The notes under the pieces were generated by a model. It was not told the origin of the DNA. It ran no database searches and was given only the letters and a program-made list of their open reading frames with translations. Position numbers and translations under genes: made by a program. From assembly GCA_910580045.1 (NCBI GenBank), contig CAJTXF010000098.1, forward strand, positions 1 to 7,515: DNA of 7,515 bases. The letters run 5' to 3'. Positions 4,757 through 7,515 of this stretch are shown here, in pieces. Source of the stretch: an uncultured Eubacteriales bacterium. GTDB taxonomy: Bacteria > Bacillota > Clostridia > Oscillospirales > Acutalibacteraceae. Positions within the stretch are counted from its first letter, which is position 1; every line of letters begins with the position of its first letter.

Positions 4757-5958
4757 GGCCGCTCCTCCTCTCCTGGCTGAATCTCCCGGACGCTTTCCCC
4801 CACCAGCAGCAGCCTGGGGATGCCCGCCTGCTCCGCGTAGGCCCGGGCCTCCTCCAGGCTGTCCCACACCGAGCTTTCGCAGGCAAGGCCCTGTTCTGTC
4901 AGCCTTATCAGCTCCTGCTGGGCCTTCATCTCAAAGCCCGGCTCCCCGTGTACCAGCACCTGGGAGGCCTCCTCCGGGGGCAGCTGCCCCTGGATTAGCC
5001 CGGCGGCGGCCTCCATATCCACCGCAAAGCCTGCGGCAGGCATCTGGGCCCCAAACTGGCCGCAGAGCCCGTCATACCGCCCCCCGGTGAGGATGGGGCG
5101 GCCCTGCTCCCGCACATAGCCGCTGAACACCACCCCGGTATAGTAGTCGTTCCGCTGGACCAGGCCCAAGTCCACCATCAGCCTGCTGCCCAGGCCCAAG
5201 TCCTTCAGGGCAGTATACAGGCTTCTGAGATACTCCAGGGTCTGTGCCGCCGAGCCGTCCAGACCCCAGCCCTCCGCCTGAGAGAGGACCTCCTCGCCCC
5301 CAAACAGCCGGGGCAGGCGGCGGATGGCCTCAGCCTCCGGGCTGTGGCCCAGGGGCTGCAGAAGCTCGTCCAGCGCCCCGTAGTTTTTCGCCTCTATGGT
5401 GGCCCGGATTTCCTCCCGCTGGTCAGGGGAAATGCTCAGCCGCCCGGCCAGCAGCCGGAAGAACCCGGCATGGCCCAGCTCTACGCGGAAGTCCTCTGTC
5501 ACAGCCCGCAGGGCCTCTGCCGCGGCGCAGATGACCTCTAAGTCCGCCCGCAGGCCAGCGGCCCCCAGCAGCTCCACCCCCATCTGGGGGTTCTCGTGGC
5601 TTCTGCCGGAGAGGGCGGGCCAGCTGCGGTACACGCTCTGGCTGTAATACAGCCGGATGGGCCGGGCGTGGTTCCGCAGCCGGGCGGCGGCCATCCGGGC
5701 CATGGGCAGGGTGGAGTCCGGGCGGAACACCAGCAGCCGTCCGGCGCTGTCCGTGGACTTGTACATCTGCTGCTGGGGGATGGCCGCGCCGGGCAGGTTG
5801 AACATATCGTAATACTCCAGGCCAGGGGTCATGGCCTCCCGGTAGCCCCGGCGGGTAAAGAGCCTGGTCAGGCGGGCCTTGGCCTCGCCCAGGGCCCGGC
5901 ACTCCTCAAAGAGCAAATCCCGGGCCCCCTCAGGGGTGAGCTTGGTGTAATTCCTCAT
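4753..5958 (-). CDS. hisZ: ATP phosphoribosyltransferase regulatory subunit (HisZ)
   Basis: This histidyl-tRNA synthetase paralogue lacks aminoacylation function and forms a complex with short HisG, making it active and sensitive to histidine. The protein is 401 residues. Class II synthetase-like landmarks: LTPEGARDLL at 7-16, FRPDSTLPMAR at 78-88 (where HisRS has FRPEGT), YYSQSVYRS at 104-112 and HENPQMGVELLG at 121-132 (motif 2 region), RNDYYTGVVFSGY at 269-281 and GGRYDGLCGQFG at 292-303 (HisA-type histidine-binding motifs), and AAGFAVDME at 308-316 (motif 3 region). The C-terminal 65 residues, including VLVHGEPG, still resemble a reduced anticodon-binding-like domain. That it is HisZ rather than HisRS rests on its place next to short HisG, the DST replacement and its short length. 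The start at 5958 has AAGGAGA at 5968-5974 with a 9-nt gap. It is the first gene of the operon. Confidence 0.94.
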   Translation of the reverse strand: MRNYTKLTPEGARDLLFEECRALGEAKARLTRLFTRRGYREAMTPGLEYYDMFNLPGAAIPQQQMYKSTDSAGRLLVFRPDSTLPMARMAAARLRNHARPIRLYYSQSVYRSWPALSGRSHENPQMGVELLGAAGLRADLEVICAAAEALRAVTEDFRVELGHAGFFRLLAGRLSISPDQREEIRATIEAKNYGALDELLQPLGHSPEAEAIRRLPRLFGGEEVLSQAEGWGLDGSAAQTLEYLRSLYTALKDLGLGSRLMVDLGLVQRNDYYTGVVFSGYVREQGRPILTGGRYDGLCGQFGAQMPAAGFAVDMEAAAGLIQGQLPPEEASQVLVHGEPGFEMKAQQELIRLTEQGLACESSVWDSLEEARAYAEQAGIPRLLLVGESVREIQPGEEERP

Positions 5959-5992
5959 GCGGGCAAATCTCCTTGCGATTTACTGTGGTAAT

Positions 5993-6021
5993 ATCATAAA
6001 CTATCCGGGCCTGTTTGTCAA
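5993..6021 (-). promoter_or_regulatory. SigmaA-type promoter of the his operon
   Basis: On the minus strand a perfect -35 box TTGACA (6016-6021) is followed by exactly 17 nt and the -10 box TATGAT (5993-5998, 5 of 6 to consensus). The predicted start of transcription is near 5986, which leaves a leader of roughly 28 nt before the hisZ ATG, most of it the ribosome site. That is far too short for a T-box or a histidine-rich leader-peptide attenuator, so any histidine control must act on initiation or through HisZ feedback. No clear operator palindrome was identified. Confidence 0.8.
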
Positions 6022-6064
6022 GCGCTTTATTATAGCGGGAGTGTCCGTTCCGAGGAGTTTTTCG

Positions 6065-6093
6065 TGTTCCCCCGCCCCCAGGGCGGGGGAACA
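6065..6093. repeat. GC-rich hairpin downstream of the S66 peptidase gene
   Basis: TGTTCCCCCGCCC (6065-6077) pairs perfectly with GGGCGGGGGAACA (6081-6093), 13 bp with a CCA loop. It lies 71 nt after the S66 gene stop and 44 nt before the his -35 box, so it separates the two transcription units. Read on the minus strand it is followed by CGAAAAACTCC rather than a T-run, so it is not a standard intrinsic terminator. The core TTCCCCCGCC/GGCGGGGGAA is shared with the hairpin at 1785-1819, which suggests a recurrent intergenic palindrome of this genome. Confidence 0.55.
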
Positions 6094-6164
6094 AAGATGA
6101 TTATCTCTGTGGTTTGGACAATCCCATTATAGCAGCGTGATAACACAGCGAATTATCCTGGGAT

Positions 6165-7181
6165 TTATAACGTGCCGCTCTCCAATATGGTGAAGCTCAC
6201 CGAATCGCAGTCAAGCTCTGCCATAGCCCCCACGGGCAGAACGGTCATAGGCGTGCGGTGGCCGAAGTCCACGCCGGAAAGTACTGGCAAATCCTCCCGG
6301 TGTACTTCATGCTTCAGTACCTTTAAGAGCACTTCCCTATCCTCATTGCCCATAGCGGGGGTGATGATTCCGGCGCATAACTCCAATGCCCCGCTGGCCG
6401 CCAGGGCCCGCCAGCCGTGGAGCGCGGCAAGAGCGCTGTTATAGGGGGAGAGGTTCTCCATAAATAGAATGCTCCCCTCCCAAAGCTCCCGGCCCGGGAA
6501 CACCTCTGTGCCCATGATTTGCTGCAAGGGGCCCATGCAGCCGCCGATAAGCCTTCCGCGTACCCTGCCGCTGCCCTGGAGGAGCTCATAGCCCGGGTTC
6601 TCCTGCCAGGGAATCTCGCTCTCCGGCAAATCCCGCCACTCAATGGGTGTGAACCTTCCGCAAGGCTCCACCCGGCCAATGGCCTCCCCGGAGAACAAGG
6701 CCCGCTCTACGGCAGCTTTGGTGTAGGCGTCCAGGCTCCCAGGCTGGGCGATGGGGGTCAGCAGGCTGGGGCCGTAATAGCTCATCACCCCCGCGTGGGC
6801 GAACACCATACAGGTGGTGGTGATGTCGGAGAATCCCATATAGATTTTGGGGTGTGAGCGGATAAGCTCATAGTCAATGTAAGGCAGCAGCCGGTAGGAG
6901 TCGTCCCCGCCCATGTTGGCGATAATGCCCTTGACAGAGGGGTTTTCCAAAGCCCAGTGCAAATCCTCGGCCCGGGCCTGGGGGTTCTCGTAAAGGTACT
7001 TGGTGCCGCGGAGCGCGTGAGGAGTTTCCACCACGTGGAGGGCGAAGTCTTCTTCCAGGCGTTTTTTGCCCAGTTCATAGCGCCAGAGCAGGTCAGGGTC
7101 ACCAGCGCGGCCGCCGGAAATGGAGATGGCGGCAATGGTGTCGCCGGGACGAAGGGAATGGGGTTTGATGAAAGATTTCAT
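6165..7181 (-). CDS. S66-family serine peptidase (LD-carboxypeptidase / MccF-like)
   Basis: The family hydrolyses amide bonds next to a free carboxylate. LdcA members trim the terminal D-Ala from muropeptide tetrapeptides during cell-wall recycling. MccF members inactivate microcin C-type peptide-nucleotides and so give immunity. The protein is 338 residues with no signal peptide, so it is cytoplasmic. Landmarks: IIANMGGDDSYRLLPYID at 86-103, GFSD at 116-119 with Ser118 as nucleophile, FMENLS at 240-245 with Glu242, and VDFGHRTPMTVLPVG at 304-318 with His308, giving a complete Ser-Glu-His triad. The length and triad spacing are closer to MccF (about 340 residues) than to E. coli LdcA (about 300), but this does not settle the substrate. 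The ATG at 7181 has AGGAGG (7189-7194) with a 7-nt gap, so a longer in-frame extension into the repeat is rejected. It appears to be a single-gene unit. Confidence 0.9.
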   Translation of the reverse strand: MKSFIKPHSLRPGDTIAAISISGGRAGDPDLLWRYELGKKRLEEDFALHVVETPHALRGTKYLYENPQARAEDLHWALENPSVKGIIANMGGDDSYRLLPYIDYELIRSHPKIYMGFSDITTTCMVFAHAGVMSYYGPSLLTPIAQPGSLDAYTKAAVERALFSGEAIGRVEPCGRFTPIEWRDLPESEIPWQENPGYELLQGSGRVRGRLIGGCMGPLQQIMGTEVFPGRELWEGSILFMENLSPYNSALAALHGWRALAASGALELCAGIITPAMGNEDREVLLKVLKHEVHREDLPVLSGVDFGHRTPMTVLPVGAMAELDCDSVSFTILESGTL

Positions 7182-7203
7182 GGAATGGCCTCCTGAAAAA
7201 ATA

Positions 7204-7232
7204 ATATTAAGATAAAGCCCAGCTGAGGGCAA
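7204..7232 (-). promoter_or_regulatory. Possible promoter of the S66 peptidase gene
   Basis: On the minus strand TTGCCC (7227-7232, 4 of 6) is followed by 17 nt and TAATAT (7204-7209, 4 of 6) in a locally A/T-rich patch. Transcription would start near 7197, directly before the AGGAGG ribosome site, giving a leader of only about 16 nt. TATTAT, 3 nt further downstream, is a closer -10 match but spaces poorly. The patch is the only plausible promoter between the repeat and the gene. Confidence 0.35.
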
Positions 7233-7296
7233 AATCGGAAAGTTCTTGAAGAGTCCAGAGGAAGCGCAGCACCTAAGGTTGAGCCAACTGCGCGGT

Positions 7297-7343
7297 CCAG
7301 GGGCGTCAGGCCCCTGGCAGGGGTTTGGGGGCAGCGCCCCCAA
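7297..7343. repeat. Paired hairpins next to repeat copy 3
   Basis: CCAGGGGC 7297-7304 pairs with GCCCCTGG 7310-7317 (8 bp, loop GTCAG). TTGGGGGC 7325-7332 pairs with GCCCCCAA 7336-7343 (8 bp, loop AGC). The second stem core, GGGGGCAGCGCCCCCAAGGTC, is also present at 3519-3539. They lie 115-160 nt upstream of the S66 start codon, the same arrangement as upstream of hisD. Confidence 0.65.
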
Positions 7344-7365
7344 GGTCTGGCCCTTGACCTTAGAG

Positions 7366-7445
7366 GGCGGCGCTCATAGAGAAAGGGGCGAGGCAGTATG
7401 CCAGACGGCCCCCAAGCGTCCGAACGAGGAAACCGGAGCGCCGCC
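7366..7445 (+). repeat. 80-nt stem-bounded repeat unit, copy 3
   Basis: This unit is bounded by a perfect 10-bp inverted repeat, GGCGGCGCTC 7366-7375 and GAGCGCCGCC 7436-7445, with the same end sequences and exact length as copy 1. About 63 of 80 positions match copy 1 by hand alignment. It is in direct orientation to copy 1 (about 3.8 kb apart) and inverted relative to copy 2. Confidence 0.75.
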
Positions 7446-7515
7446 AAAGATGCCAGCCGCGCGAATCTGTCGAGTTAGGAGCTGTGGTGAGCCAGTTTTT
7501 CCAGCAGTTTTCAGG

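Larger units (their letters stand above)
5959..6164. other. Intergenic region between the S66 peptidase gene and hisZ
   Basis: This 206-nt, relatively A/T-rich gap contains the his promoter, the GC-rich hairpin at 6065-6093 and a compound inverted repeat around the S66 stop codon (AATCCCA 6120-6126 with TGGGATT 6159-6165, enclosing GATAA 6139-6143 with TTATC 6153-6157). Two further TATAAT hexamers on the minus strand (6029-6034 and 6126-6131) have no good -35 box at 16-18 nt. No open reading frame of interest lies here. Confidence 0.5.
7182..7515. other. Non-coding region upstream of the S66 peptidase gene, mostly repeat copy 3
   Basis: This is the 334 nt from the S66 start to the window edge. 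From 7272 onward it resembles the left arm of the hisG-hisD element: an AGGTTGAGCCA flank (7276-7286, matching 3464-3474), two GC-rich hairpins, the 80-nt unit, then a stretch similar to 3666-3699 (AAA.NTGCC..CGCGCGA pattern) that loses similarity near 7480. From there to 7515 I see nothing recognisable. Open frames across it on the minus strand are chance frames in repeat sequence. Confidence 0.6.

Noticed and set aside
4757..4867. Upstream extension of hisG into hisZ
   Set aside because: The extra 37 residues are Gly/Ala-rich and unlike HisG; the ATG at 4756 begins the canonical ALTKGRL region, overlaps the hisZ stop as ATGA and has a GAGGAG ribosome site.
4753..5958. Histidyl-tRNA synthetase (hisS)
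   Set aside because: The gene is next to short-form hisG in the his operon, has DST where HisRS has EGT in the FRPEGT motif and lacks the usual HisRS motif 2 arginine context; HisZ explains all of this better.
6029..6034. Second promoter for the his operon from the perfect TATAAT at 6029-6034 (minus strand)
   Set aside because: The hexamer about 17 nt upstream is CCTCGG-like and no extended -10 TG is present; the TTGACA/TATGAT pair just downstream is much better.
5959..6064. T-box riboswitch or His leader peptide upstream of hisZ
   Set aside because: The promoter position leaves only about 28 nt of leader, and no run of His codons or T-box-like stem was seen.
7182..7343. Upstream extension of the S66 peptidase by 54 residues
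   Set aside because: It crosses the repeat and an A/T-rich promoter-like patch, and the ATG at 7181 has a perfect AGGAGG with 7-nt spacing.

Overview
The window looks like a chromosomal piece of a GC-rich Gram-positive anaerobe, most likely a Clostridia/Oscillospirales relative (Bacillota). This is inferred from three things: a HisZ-dependent short-form HisG, purine-rich Shine-Dalgarno sequences with SigmaA-like promoter hexamers, and high GC with many GC-rich intergenic hairpins. The genus cannot be fixed from sequence reading alone. All supported genes lie on the minus strand, so transcription runs from high to low coordinates.

Layout, in transcription order. (1) 7515-7182 is non-coding and holds one copy of a dispersed, hairpin-rich repeat. 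(2) 7181-6165 is a stand-alone S66-family serine peptidase (LD-carboxypeptidase/MccF-like) with a complete Ser-Glu-His triad. (3) 6164-5959 is intergenic, with a GC-rich hairpin and then a near-consensus promoter (TTGACA, 17 nt, TATGAT) for the histidine operon. (4) hisZ (5958-4753) overlaps hisG (4756-4133) by ATGA. (5) 4132-3431 is a 702-nt non-coding interruption, almost all of it an imperfect giant palindrome centred near 3807. (6) hisD (3430-2135) overlaps a 99-codon gene of unknown function (2135-1836) by TGATG. (7) 1835-1707 is intergenic with a perfect 16-bp hairpin. (8) hisC (1706-654) and hisB (651-73) are 2 nt apart. (9) 72-1 is non-coding with two small hairpins.

The his genes form a biosynthetic cluster. 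HisG plus its regulatory subunit HisZ carry out the first, committed step (PRPP + ATP). HisB makes imidazole-acetol phosphate. HisC transaminates it to histidinol phosphate. HisD oxidises histidinol to histidine. The genes hisE/I, hisA, hisH, hisF and a histidinol phosphatase are not in the window; they may lie beyond the left edge or elsewhere.

The enzymes are ordinary and appear intact. The unusual material is (a) a roughly 617-bp palindromic repeat element between hisG and hisD, built from two inverted copies of a module whose core is an 80-nt, stem-bounded unit, with a third copy upstream of the S66 gene; and (b) an unrecognised small gene that looks translationally coupled to hisD. No CRISPR array, tRNA, rRNA, transposase or obvious defence gene was seen.
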